Source: Formicarius rufipectus (Eukaryota > Chordata > Aves > Passeriformes > Formicariidae). From it: 64,000 nt of DNA. Numbering within the stretch: position 1 is the stretch's first letter; every line of letters starts with the position of its first letter. A program made the translations under genes and the position numbers. Below are positions 48,014 through 59,853 of the stretch, one piece after another. The stretch covers positions 783,306 to 847,305 of the forward strand of contig VXAU01002075.1 of assembly GCA_013399695.1 (NCBI GenBank), given 5' to 3'. The notes under the pieces are model-generated. The model ran no database searches. It saw only the letters and a program-made list of their open reading frames with translations, and had not been told where the DNA came from.

Positions 48014-49599
48014 GTAAGGACAGGCTGATAATGTCTCCTGCTGTTTCCTTGGCTACAGCCACAAGTGGAACAGTCTTAAGCCTGTTAGAACTGAGGATTG
48101 GTAGGAGCTTTTCACCCTGTTGCTATATAAAGTTCCATTAGCATCGTTGGCTCGCAGATCTGAGAATTTAAGATCTGCTCTTTCACATGCACCTGTGAAT
48201 GCCTGCAACCTTGGAAAAGGCAATTTCCTATATTCCTACCTTCCTGATGACTTTCTCTCCTAGCATATTGATTTGAAAAAAAAAGAGTAATGAAGAAAAC
48301 CGAATCAGATCTCTGTGTGAATTGTGTGGCTGAGCATGGAGATGTATAAAGATCATTTGGGTGCCAGGCTGACCTTTCCATGCTAAGCAATACATCCCAT
48401 TCAGAGTGAGAAGGGATGCAATGGGACCATGGCCTTGCTCAGTCTGCACTCCAGCCTGTGCACAGAGGGTGCTGTTGTTTCCTGGGACAAAAAGTAGGAT
48501 GACAAAAATGTCCAATCCACATGCTGGCCAAAAAAGCATGCTTTGACTTCCACATTTATGTTCATGTTTTGATGTACTTTTAATCAAACCTGGTCCATTT
48601 AAAAAAGAATGAGGCTTTTATATAGTTGTTAAACGTGGTGAGAACAAGCCAGAGCTGTGCCTTGTTTGCAAACTCACACTGCAACATTTAAATATGTGTT
48701 AGAATCTCCCTGCTGTTAAAAAGCAACAGGGAAAGCTGCAGCCAGAGTCACAGTAAAACACAATGTCACCAGGCATCCCCTGGATTACAGCAGTCTGTTG
48801 GTTTCCATTTTGTATTTTGAGTCCTGATGTGCCACGTAGCTTCCAAGCTCACAGAAAGGCTTATTCAGATTTCAGCATCTCTTTTCTGTAAGGCAGCAGG
48901 ATGACACTCCTGGTGCTGGGTGCTCCCTTTGCTTTACACTTCCTGTGCCTTGTGAGAAGACTGTAGAATTTGACACTGGAAGCAGAAAGTCCAAGTAAAT
49001 TCCTGGTTTTCAAGTAAGTGCCAATTTGAAGCAGGAGAGAAATTTTTGCAGTACTTAGGAGCAATCATGTACCAGGTCAGCCCAAACACCCATTTTTAAG
49101 GATCCACTCTGACATGGGCCCATAGCAGATTTGTAAGAAAGCATATAAAAAAAGGAAAATATGATGACATTTCACTCGAGTTCCTCCCTAGCCATCAACG
49201 ATGACTTATTTAAGGTTTTGTGCAGTCGGAGGTGATGTCTCTGTATTGTCTTTACAGGACCCCAGAAGAGTTTTCATTGGTGAGTTCGGCCCGTGGTGCC
49301 CAAAAGCAAGCACAGTGTTGGGTCACACCAACATCATCGGTATTTTTCTTCAGTGGGTGTGTCTGAGTCACTGTTGTAATGGTACATGGGTTTTAGGCTA
49401 AAATTATTTAACCATCTGCCAAGCCACAAAAATGCAGGGACTCTGTTCACTTGCAGTTCCTCGCTGCTTACAGATGGCACGGTGGGGTACCAAACGCACT
49501 CTGAACGATGACACATGCAGAGCATCAAGCACATTCTGACAATATCATTTGGAACTAGCCAGCCCACCTCCATCCTTTGAACATCTCCTTGCCTTTTAG
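48014..49599. other. Intron
   Basis: Phase 0 intron of 1586 bases, ending TGCCTTTTAG. No other feature is recognised. Confidence 0.85.
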
Positions 49600-49817
49600 G
49601 TGAACAAGGCTTTGAAGCAGAAGTCAGATATAGAACATTACCGCAACAAGCTGCGCTTGAAAGCCAAGAGGAAGGGGTACTATGATTTCCCTCAGGTTGA
49701 TAACAGCAAGGGGCTGACAGACAGAAAAAGGATGTATGAAAAGAACCAGAAAGAGCTTGACCACATTTTGGATCCTGATGCAGATGTCTCATCTCCATTT
49801 GCTGAGCCTAAGAACAG
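49600..49817 (+). CDS. KIAA1549L: KIAA1549L exon: conserved basic helical segment
   Basis: The exon encodes residues 560-631, starting VNKALKQKSDIEHYRNKLR. LKAKRKGYYDFPQVD and ERVxYE-like RKRMYEKNQKELDHILDPD follow, and it ends FAEPKNR across the splice. The first 40 residues are charged and helix-forming, possibly a coiled coil, and very basic. They are highly similar to the KIAA1549 paralogue as I recall it (SEIEHHRNKIRLRAKRRG), so this is the most conserved cytoplasmic block and a likely binding site. It enters in phase 0 and leaves in phase 2 at ACAG|GTGAGA. Confidence 0.94.
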
Positions 49818-52800
49818 GTGAGACCTCTTATATGCAGTTCTTCACTGGGGAGGAACGTTGATGTCCGGGGAGTGAAAGGGGCAGTTCTTAAAGAGCCAGC
49901 TGTGTGTTGTGTGGTCACTGGTCCCTCCTGTTTTATAAAGAAAATTCACAGAGCCCATGAAAAGCCTGTCCTCTGGTAAAACTGCAAGGTGGTTAAAAAC
50001 AAATGGAAAGAAAAAATGTAAGGGCTGTTGGAAGTTCTTCTGAATCATTTTCAAAGGTAAACAGAAAGAGTGGTAGCAATGTAATACTGAGAGTGCATTT
50101 TAGATGGGAAGTTAGCATTTGAATTTGTTCTTTTCCAAAGTTAAGTGGTGTTAGTATTTTGTTATTATTTTTGTCTAAATATAACTATTGCAGTAGGCAT
50201 GAGATAAAAGAACCAGTATGTTGTCCATGTCTGTCAGTAAGTCCTGCAGGGACAGTATGTGTAAGATGTTGTGTGTACCTGTTATTGGTGATCTTCCTGT
50301 GCCTGTAACAGAGAAATTCATAATTTATTCATCTCTAATATGAGGCTGGCATATTGTGTAACAGCTCTAATGTTTGATTAATACTTCAGTGTCTCGTGAG
50401 GATGGCACACCAGTAGTACTCATCAACCCTTTTTAGAAATGAGGGGGGAGTGCACATTCTGATTCTGCCTGAGCCTCCTGTGGTGAGTGGGTTGGTGGGT
50501 GGACCTGCTCTGTTGCTCTCTGAAACACAGACTGATTGTTGTACAGAGAAGATCACACCAGTCCTACCCCAGGAATAGCACAGTGAACAGATTCCTCTTC
50601 CTCAGGTGTGCTGGTGGTGTGAAGGGTTGTGAAAGAGTGTGTTTGCCATAGCACTTTGCAGCAGGAGGGCTGTGGTTCTTACTGTAATCAGAGGCCAGCA
50701 GTAATCGATCCAGGAGAGAAAAAGGGATGCTGAAGTCCATTTCCTCTGGAAATGGACCTCATGCCTGGAGGTGCAACCTTGCATCCCATCTCCTGGAAAT
50801 TTCAGACCAAAAGCTTTCCTGTGAGTATAAATTGACTGCAGTCAAAGCAACAGTGGTGGCAGATGTTGCACACAGTGCAACTTCAGCAATTAACTCTCGG
50901 GGCATGGAGATGGAGAAGACTGTAATGGGAATTACAAAAGCAGTGTTGGCTCTGAATATGGGCAAAATCTGTGATGAGATGATTTTCTATAGGCCTAGAG
51001 TTAAAAGACTGAGAGATACTGCCCTTGATGGGGTGTTTCCCAGGGTTGCACTGGTCAGTGAAGAAAAAAGATGCTGACTCAGCTGTGTGTTGTGTTCTGG
51101 GGCATCATTTCCTTGTGCAGTTTTCCAGTTTAGTGCACACTGACAAGGTAGGAAACTGAACCCTCATTAAAGGGGAGTCCTGCTCTGGGTGCGCTGTCCA
51201 GAAGGTCCAGGTGGAACACCAGGAACATTTGTTGAGGAATATATTTAGTGCAGGTAGGCAGAAAGTTCCCTTAGCACACTGATGTGACTGTGCTGTGCAT
51301 GAAGTGACAGGTTGAGGCGTTCCTTGGGATGTTTGCTATGTGTTCCACACCACATAGGAAATGTTTCAGGCATTACAGTGAAGCTTTAAGATTAGCCATC
51401 TGCTTTTTGTAAATATCCTGATGTTTGTTTGTTCATGTGCCTGGTGTGCAGAAAGATCCCAGAATATTTTGTTTCCTGCCTGTTTTCTGGTGTGTTGTGT
51501 AAACATGTCATAGAGTATTTGCGGCAGGGATGCTACAGGGGTACTTGGAGACAGGTGTAGCTGAGCCACGAAAGGCTGGCTGCTGCATTTACTTCGTAAA
51601 TGAACGGGCTTTATCCCTACCTGGGAGGAGAGAACCATTTCTGATGGCCTTTCTGTAAAGACACAGAACACCTAATGAGCTTCACAGAGGTTGCAGGTGT
51701 TTACAAACAAACCAAGCCCAAAGTCTGTGATAAAATTGCCATACTTGACATGAACTCGATACACTGCAGCGCACGTGACAATTATTTGTCCTTATTTTTC
51801 TAACAAAATCAAGATGGCTAAAATGGCACACTGCTGGAGGGAAACTTTGAATAATACTACAAGGTAATGGATAAGTGATTCAGTTGTATTTCTGTAATGA
51901 AATAAAATTGCTTTAAAAGCAGTCTCCAAATTGTTTTTTCCAAACAATTGGAAAAAATATTTCTAGCTTGTTCTGCTTTAAATTATTATTTATATCATTA
52001 GTTGCAGCATTTGAAATCTGAAAAATTGCATTAAAAAATAATAACACTAGAAGGAAAGTCAATGATCTCAGAGGTTTTTAGGGGAAAGTGTTTATTCCAC
52101 TCTTTTCTGCTTTGCATATATTCCTGTAACTTAAATCACATTATTACAGCTTTTCCAAGATGCACCAGAAAACAGAGATGCAGTTGATTACTCGAGATTA
52201 CCTTCACATTTTGGATTAATTTCAAAGTGTATTTAAAAGTGATTTTCAAAACATTGCTGCTAAATGATTTGATTTTTTCAGAACAAACACCTCTTAATAT
52301 CTTTCAGTCTTCCATACCATAAAAGTCATGTTTTAAAACATTCCAGTTGTGTTCCCAGAAGGCACGTGCTAACCCATTTGAATGCCAGTTGTTACCGGTC
52401 ATGCCTCCTTTCTCATTATTAAAACTCCCTTAAATGAGGTAATTGGCAATCTCAAGGCAATTTTTAAGAGCCTACTGATGATAAGCACTATTCTTGGATT
52501 TTCTTTAATAGTTTGTAATCAGGTCAAGAATCTGCATGTATTACAGAGCTGTGCATTTGAATCCCATAGAAAATATATCACAACTGCCTCCACTAAGTAT
52601 TTATGGACCTATTGTTAAACATGAAGTTTTAGGAACCTTTAATATAGGAAGATAGTCAGTACTGATTAGCCTTTGCTTAAACTAGTTCACCCTGTTTTCT
52701 GATAATATTGGCAGTATAGTCAGAGGAAGATTATACGGGAAGAAACAAGATAAGGAACTTGAATTTATTCAAGATGATTTTTACAGGGGAAGCTTATTCC

Positions 52801-54329
52801 AAAAGCTCTGTTTGTCTTCTGCTTTGGCAGTGCATTGGGGACTTTTGAACACCAGCGTGGTGATTTATGATCAAAGGTCACACAGAAGGTTTTGAAACTT
52901 GCCCTAAAATTAAGTACATGTCTGAGTAATTTGTTCAATCAGGAGTGTGAAATTGATTTTTTTTTCCTACTTTTTATCCTGTCTGGTCATGTAAATGTCC
53001 TAGTTTCTGGATTTCTGCAAACCAGTTTTTGCTGCTCTAGTCTGTCAAGGCAAAAAGTACTGTTAACCAAATCTGGAATACCTGAAGAATTATTTATCAG
53101 TGAATTCATCTGGACTGTCTTGCCTGTTCATTCTGTTGATGGCTCTTGAGATGTTAAACCATGGAGTGACAGTGTGAATTCAGACATAACAGCGTGACTT
53201 GTCTTCCCTGTGAACAAGGCGAGTCCCCTGTGTAAGCAACACAGAGGCAAGTTAGATGGCCTGGTCTGATTCTGGTGTTCTGAATGGAGCCATTGCACAA
53301 AGCAAGAAAATAGCCTGGCTGGGCAAAGGCAGCTTTGTATGAGGCTCTGACAGCAGTGTAATCAATGAAGCTGGGGTGCCATTGTTTCTACTGTTACTGA
53401 TCTGCAACAGGACCAGTGCTTCTCTGGGCTATGCAGAGAAACAACTAATGGCCAGATACAGTATACAAACAACTGTTCTGGTTCAGAAGTAGCCTTCTTA
53501 AAAGTTAGAACCTGATGAAGCATAAAGTCCCTGTATCACCATTTGGCAAACACTCCTGCAGATACGTTTTGTATTTCACAGAGGGATACTGTATTTGGTT
53601 TTGAATAACCAGTAACAAGGGCAGAAATGGTTGTGTTGGAGAGATGACAGCGTGTTTTGAGTTTGCCTTTCTTTTACATTTACTTCCCCTTGCTCCTGAG
53701 CACACAGAGGTGGCAGCTCAATGCCTAGGGATGAGCAGCACTTTGCCCCAGTGCTGCTCAGAGCTGTGCTGGAAGCAACTGAATCCCAGGGAGCACAGCT
53801 CTCTGAGGAAGTTGTGGCCAGTTACCAAACTGACTGTTTAAAAACAGCATCTTGCAAGCAGTTTCCTCCCACTCCTGTTTCTCTTCCTGTTCACTTCGCT
53901 GGGTGTTTTTTTCAGTGGAGTGTTATTCCTCTTCTCTCTCATTGCTCAGGATCAGCAACCAGATCTCTGCTCCCCATCTGTGTCTGTGGGAGAAGCTGTT
54001 AGTTTTTGATATTTTTTTAATGCATTAGGATCTCATCAGCTGAGGTTAAAAGGGAACTGAGACCTTCTTGGGACATACTGCATCTGATAAGCTCCCGCAT
54101 ACGATGTCCGCGTCTTTTACATAACTTTATTTTCTTAACAGTTGAAAAATGTAATCATATCTTAATGACTGATTTCTAGCACTTCATATATATATAAAGG
54201 CTATGTTATAATAAAGTAGCATTTTTATGAACCTCAAAATTTTAGAACAAAGGTAAGTATTAAAAACTGCTGCCTGTCATGTTTTTGTTTTCTTTTTATT
54301 TTACTGTTTTCTTATTCCATGTTTTCTAG
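49818..54329. other. Intron
   Basis: Phase 2 intron of 4512 bases. The segment at about 52370-52560 looks like unusually ordered unique AT-rich sequence and may be a conserved noncoding element. The acceptor is TGTTTTCTAG. No mobile element is recognised. Confidence 0.75.
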
Positions 54330-54459
54330 GCAACCACTGAAGAACTCTGTATACAGAAGCAGGCAGTCCCTGAACAGTCCCAGCCCAGGAGAAACTGAGA
54401 TGGATCTTCTTGTGACTCGAGAAAGGCCGAGACGTGGAATCCGTAACAGTGGATATGAT
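54330..54459 (+). CDS. KIAA1549L: KIAA1549L exon: Ser/Arg-rich cytoplasmic segment
   Basis: The exon encodes residues 632-675: RQPLKNSVYRSRQSLNSPSP, then GETEMDLLVTRERPRRG and IRNSGYD. It enters in phase 2 and leaves in phase 0 at GAT|GTAAGT, a near-perfect donor. SVYRSRQS and SPSP are likely phosphorylation sites, and RERPRRG is a strongly basic patch. The segment matches human KIAA1549L almost exactly in my memory, consistent with strong constraint on the tail. Confidence 0.93.
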
Positions 54460-57400
54460 GTAAGTTTATTGGATATACACTGTGAAATTTGCTCTGCAGT
54501 CTTAACTCACTCCTAAAGCCAGGAGACTACTGATAAGCCACAAACCAGATTATCATGGGATGTTTAGTGTTACAGGATGTAACATTTGCACTCAGCAACC
54601 TGCAAAAAAGCTCAGGATGTTCAAAGCAGAGACTCTTTCATGTACTTTATCACTGTGCATCATTTCACAGTCTGAAATGCAAACTAAGCATTTGCCCTGG
54701 AACTCGTTATTTGCCGAAATACTGAATTTTGCATTCAGATAGTCCTCCTAAGTGTGTGGCCACTGACATCACTGAGCTTTTTTCCTTGCAATTAAACTCC
54801 CCTGTTGTTCTGTAGAACAACCTGAAGCTTCTCTCTTGATTCAGAAGAACGAACAACCAACTTCTGGGAATTTCACCCAAGTCCTGATGTAAGTGTTTTG
54901 TGGAAATCCCCTAGGGACAGATACTGTCCTCTTGCTACCTCCGAACTGGGACAGTTTTGCGTAGGTAAATGTCAAACCCAGCCAGAGGAGATGCTGCTTT
55001 ATGGTCCAAGGAGCTCATGCAGCCAGCACAAGGGGCAAGAGTTGTCTTGTGCAAGCTGAACGTGCACTGGGCGCAAGCTGACATTGCGTGCACCCAGAAT
55101 GAGGACAACAAGTAGCCCCTGCACTGAGGTAATGTAGAATTTTTTCAGTCCTTCCTCACGTGTACAACCTGCTGTAGTTCAACCAACCCTGAAAATCGGT
55201 GCCTAGAGGAAGTCTAAGCCATTCTGGAGAACAAGGAAGTTCACCTGTGGTTGTTCATCCTCTAAACTCTGGAGATGACTAATGTTTTGTGTGGGGCTTC
55301 ACTGTCAACCCCCTCGGCTGCGAGGGATGGGTTTTTAGCAAGGTGAAGTAAAGTGCCAAGGTCAGGCCATGTGTTCAGGGAAGTTTAAATCTTGTACAAA
55401 ATTCTTCAGGGCATGTTGTAGTTGTCAGATTTCTTAAATGATTTTCTGTGTTTGGACAGTTCCCATCAGACTGCAGGAGTCACGTTGGGCTGTGTGAGTG
55501 GGGTGACAGGTTCACTGCTTTCTGAGGAATCAGAGTATTAATGCTTTGCTAATAAAAGCTAATTTTTCATAGGGGATATTTTCCTGAAATCAATATTGAA
55601 ACCATTCTGGGAGCTGGCATGGCAGCAGACTTAAAGAATATGTTTCAGTATGTTATGTATTCTGTATATAAAACATATTTTGAAGGAAAATTTGTTAAAC
55701 CCCTTGAAAGTAGATTAATGAGCTTATGCAGATTCTTCAGTGTCCTAAAAGCAATTGCAGACTCTGAGATCTGCAGACATGACAGAAACATTTTCTTTTG
55801 CCTTTCTTTTAGTGCTGCAGTTGGGCAAGAGCTGTCCCTGGCACAGTCTGTTTAACTGAGAAGTTACATAAAATGCTGTTGCACGATGCACTGCAGATTC
55901 ACTGCAGTGCACCTCTTCTGGCTTGGAACGTGTTTCCTCTCTGAAAGCAGAAAACTGCCACGGGGAAAATGGGACAGGATATTGAAATTTAGTTCCCCAG
56001 CCTCAGCCTGCAGCGTGGGCTGCTTTCCCTCGCTCCTCTTTGAGGCTCCTCAGAGCTCTGCTGAGTGTCTGACAGGCTTTGACCCCCAGGATACAAACGG
56101 GTGGGCACTTAGAGCTGTGTTTATGCATGGAATTCATCTGGATCTCACCAGTGGGGTAAATAAACACCTCTGGAAATCTGACCTCTGGAAATAGGTGAGA
56201 AAGGGCTCTGAGAAAGGGCTGGTTTGAATACAGTAACACCTGGTAGCATATTTTGGCATCCAGTTTGTCCTTTTAAAGCCTCTGACGCCTCCCATCTTCC
56301 TCTCAGTATGTTATTTGGCAGGAAGTCCTGCCAAAGAATAGTGAAATTTGCATATTAGAAACAGCTCCAAATAATTAAATTTATGAATCAAATAACTCAT
56401 ATTGTCTTCATGCCATAGTTTTTTTTTTCCAGACTAAGAAATGGATCTTTTTTTGAGCTGTTACCAGAACACCCATGTACACATGTGGTGTGGGCTGAGG
56501 TTTATCTTCTCAAAAATAGTAATTTTTTTTTGAAGTAAAGAAATTAAGATCCCCAGCTTCTTTAAGAAAACTCCTTAAGAACTGCTAGATTCATATGCAC
56601 AACTATAAGGTTCCCCTTCAATTTATTTCTCTTATGGTTTTTTAAAATACTTCATTCATACTTTTCTAAAAAGACTTCATTCTTTATAATTATTTTTTTT
56701 GGTATTTCTCTGTATCATGGTTCTGTTTCTCAGAACTAAAAACTGCTAACAATATGAGCATAAAGACATAATATTCTATATATGTCCATATGTAGCTTTT
56801 TGTATTAATTTTGGTGTGTACATTCTGGTATACATGTTTGATATTTTCAGTATATTATTTGCCTTTATAGTGTCTTTTATAATTGAACAGTATCTATCTT
56901 TCAATTTCAAAGAATCCCAACTGGGTTTGCTATCATTGCCTTCACCTAGGAATGAGATGAAGGAGATTTATTAACATGTTTGTTATTTTCAACATGTTCG
57001 CAGCCAACTGTGAGTAGAGCAATGCCATAATGAAAGACTCTGGAACCTCCAGACTGCTAATGAGCTTTATACCACAGCAGAAAATATTTAAGCTGTTTTT
57101 GGTGTAAAAAGAAGAAACTTGCCTTATTATACACATCTAAGAGACCAGTGTACAAAAGAACTCACTGGCATAATTTTGTTGATAGAGCTAAATTAATGCA
57201 ACACCTCAAGAAGCTCATGGATTAATGTTCACATAAGGAATATTACTGATATAATTGCAGCAGCAGAATTATGCAAGAAGTGTATAAAGTCTGTCTCTCA
57301 GTGCAGGATTTTGTTTTCCTTCTTCATGTAACTCTAGTTCCTTCTATTATACAGTAACGGTGTATGAACAATACCTGGATTTTTGTGATGGTTGCATGAA

Positions 57401-59505
57401 CAACTACAGTGGCATCTATTTATAATCCTTACCTGCTTCAGTAAACAGGAAAGCAAATGGCATATGTCAGAAAGTTATAGGTTGAATTGAAATAAATTTT
57501 AAAACTTGAGGAAATGATCACCAGCGTCCTCCAAAATTGCCACGTCAACTTTTATATTGATAAGTCAAAGCTGACTTAATGTTGAGAGCTCACATGCATC
57601 TTTTATTCATCCCATACATTTTAGGCATTCTGTAGAGGTCCAATGGCTTCACCAAAGGCTCGTAGAAAACCTGATTTATCTCATCATTTTGTACTAATAG
57701 ACCTCTTGTGGGATTCCACTCACTGGCATTTTGACAGGCATGGAGAAATAGAGGAGCTGTGGTTATTAATCATCCAGTTGGGACAGTATGATTTCAAGAG
57801 GCTCTTGGACTGCACTCAGGCAAACTGCCATTGAATTTTACAGTCAGGCTTCTAAAATGTACCTGATTTTTATTTACTGGAACGACACAAACAACAATGG
57901 AATCAAAATGCAGGAAGAAAGTTTAAGGAAAGTGTTTAGTTGAAAATTTACTACGAAGTTTTTTTGTTCATTTTGTGCAGTTACATTGTCCCTCCCCCGT
58001 CTGATGTGTGTGTCACTTAGGAAGCCTGAAGCTAGGTTTGTGGTTTTGAATTTGGATAATATACTGTATAAACATAACTGTATAAACTGTGGTTGAATTC
58101 TAATACACAAATGATTCATTCTTGACTTAATTTTTCTTTTTTTTTTTTTCTGCTCTATTTTCATTAAATAGAAAATATAGTTATACTTAAAACAGAGAAA
58201 ACATATTAATCTTTTAGTTAAATTTATTATCAATTTTTAGACTAACAATGTAACTTCTATCTGAGTCCCTGACAACAGAAGAAGAAAATGTTTGATATTT
58301 CCCTCTGAAAAGGAAGACGTGTATGATTATTGTGGTATAGCTTGCAAAAGGTCGGGGACACACAGTTGCTTGTCTATACAGGTCTAGAAAAGTGTGAGTA
58401 GATGGGAAAAAAACATATGCCACACTAGGAGTTGCAGAACACTGAAATGATCAGCAGAAGGCTGGAATTTTTAGTAAGAACATCCTGTTGTATTCTTTTA
58501 TTTGTGGCTATTTTAAACACCAGCACAGTTCTAACTTCATGCTATATATAGAAGACAGTACACATCCTATTGCTCATTCCGGTTATCCTAGCATCTTAAA
58601 TGCATTTTACAGATATTTAAAGATCTATAAGGAATCAGTTGCTGGTTTAGGTTTCCAGTTTAAAAAATATATTTTTAAAACTATGGTCTGTAAAACTAAT
58701 CTTACGAAATATAAATAGAGTGCAGTATTTCACTGTCAAGTTCTTTCAATAGCAAGATTTTTTCTGACATGGAGTTACAGGCAAAAATATCCAGGAGGTT
58801 TATGTTTGTGCTACATAACAAATTACCTCAGGAGTAACCCCTCAAGTTAAGCTGCCCAAGTCCTGTCTGCTTATTAGAGTATGTGCTTCATTCACTGTTC
58901 CCACATTAACTTTGCGTAAATGTCTGTGTCATTCCTGTTCGGTGGCTGGGTGAGAAGACTGAGCTGGGTCATGGTACTCTCTGCAAGGGGCAGGACCTTG
59001 CTTGTGGTGTCATTGCTAGTGGTCCTCACTGCGTTAGAAGGTTCAGAAAAACTCCTGAACTTTAATTCTTCTGGAATCTTAATGTGAGAGAATGGACAAA
59101 GAAATTTCAGTCCCTGTAGCTGTAATAAGCAGTCCCTTTGTAAGGGGTCCTTCATAGTGATGGTACTATTTAGGGAACCATACTCTTCCTGGCACAGTTG
59201 TGCTCCCAGTGATACTACAATTAAGAAAAGAATTCAATTCTAATTGTTTTTAAGCGAGTCATTGACAAATTGATCTGCCACAGAGTGTCCCTGCTGGTTT
59301 TCCCAGCAAACAATGTAGGATATAAAGAGCTCTTATGTTCCCCTGCATCATATCACTCCTTTTCCACTATTTGTCGTGCGTGTATGTGGTCACAATTCCT
59401 GACTTTGTATATGTTGCATCTGTGTTTGAGAATGTTCTGTGAAGCAGCACAGATACTGTCTTGTAAAGCTTTCTACATATACATGCTTTTATTCCCCCCC
59501 AACAG
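54460..59505. other. Intron
   Basis: Phase 0 intron of 5046 bases, AT-rich. The stretch 56600-57480 contains many TAAT/ATTA sites. A 63-codon open frame at 57643-57834 has no splice support. The acceptor is CCCCCCCAACAG. Confidence 0.75.
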
Positions 59506-59853
59506 ACCGAGCCTGAAATTATAGAAGAAACAAATATTGACCGTGTCAACGAGCCTCGGAATTACAGCAGGTCCCGTCAGGCCAAAGGCCACTCGGAGAC
59601 CTCGACTCTAAGTTCTCAGCCCTCCATTGATGAGGTTCGCCAGCAGATGCACATGCTCTTGGAAGAGGCTTTCAGCCTGGCCTCTGCAGGCCACGGAGGC
59701 CAGAGCAGGCAGGACTCGTACGGCTCAGCTCCACACCTGCCCTACTCGGAGGTGGTCACCAGCGCGCCGGGCACCATGACCCGGCCCAGAGCTGGGGTGC
59801 AGTGGGTGCCCACGTACAGACCAGAAATGTATCAGTACAGCTTACCGAGACCA
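59506..59853 (+). CDS. KIAA1549L: KIAA1549L exon: distal cytoplasmic segment
   Basis: The exon encodes residues 676-791, starting TEPEIIEETNIDRVNEPRN. Conserved SQPSIDEVRQQMHMLLEEAF follows, and it ends VPTYRPEMYQYSLPRP. It has phase 0 at both ends, with donor CCA|GTAAGT. IDEVRQQMHMLLEEAF is an amphipathic helix also found, as I recall, in KIAA1549 (IEEARQTMHSLLDDAF). Tyrosines in YSEVV and YQYSLPRP could be phosphorylated. In human KIAA1549L I recall at least about 200 further residues, including a proline-rich PPPPVPPR motif. No such sequence follows in the window, so the gene is truncated by the window edge. Confidence 0.94.
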
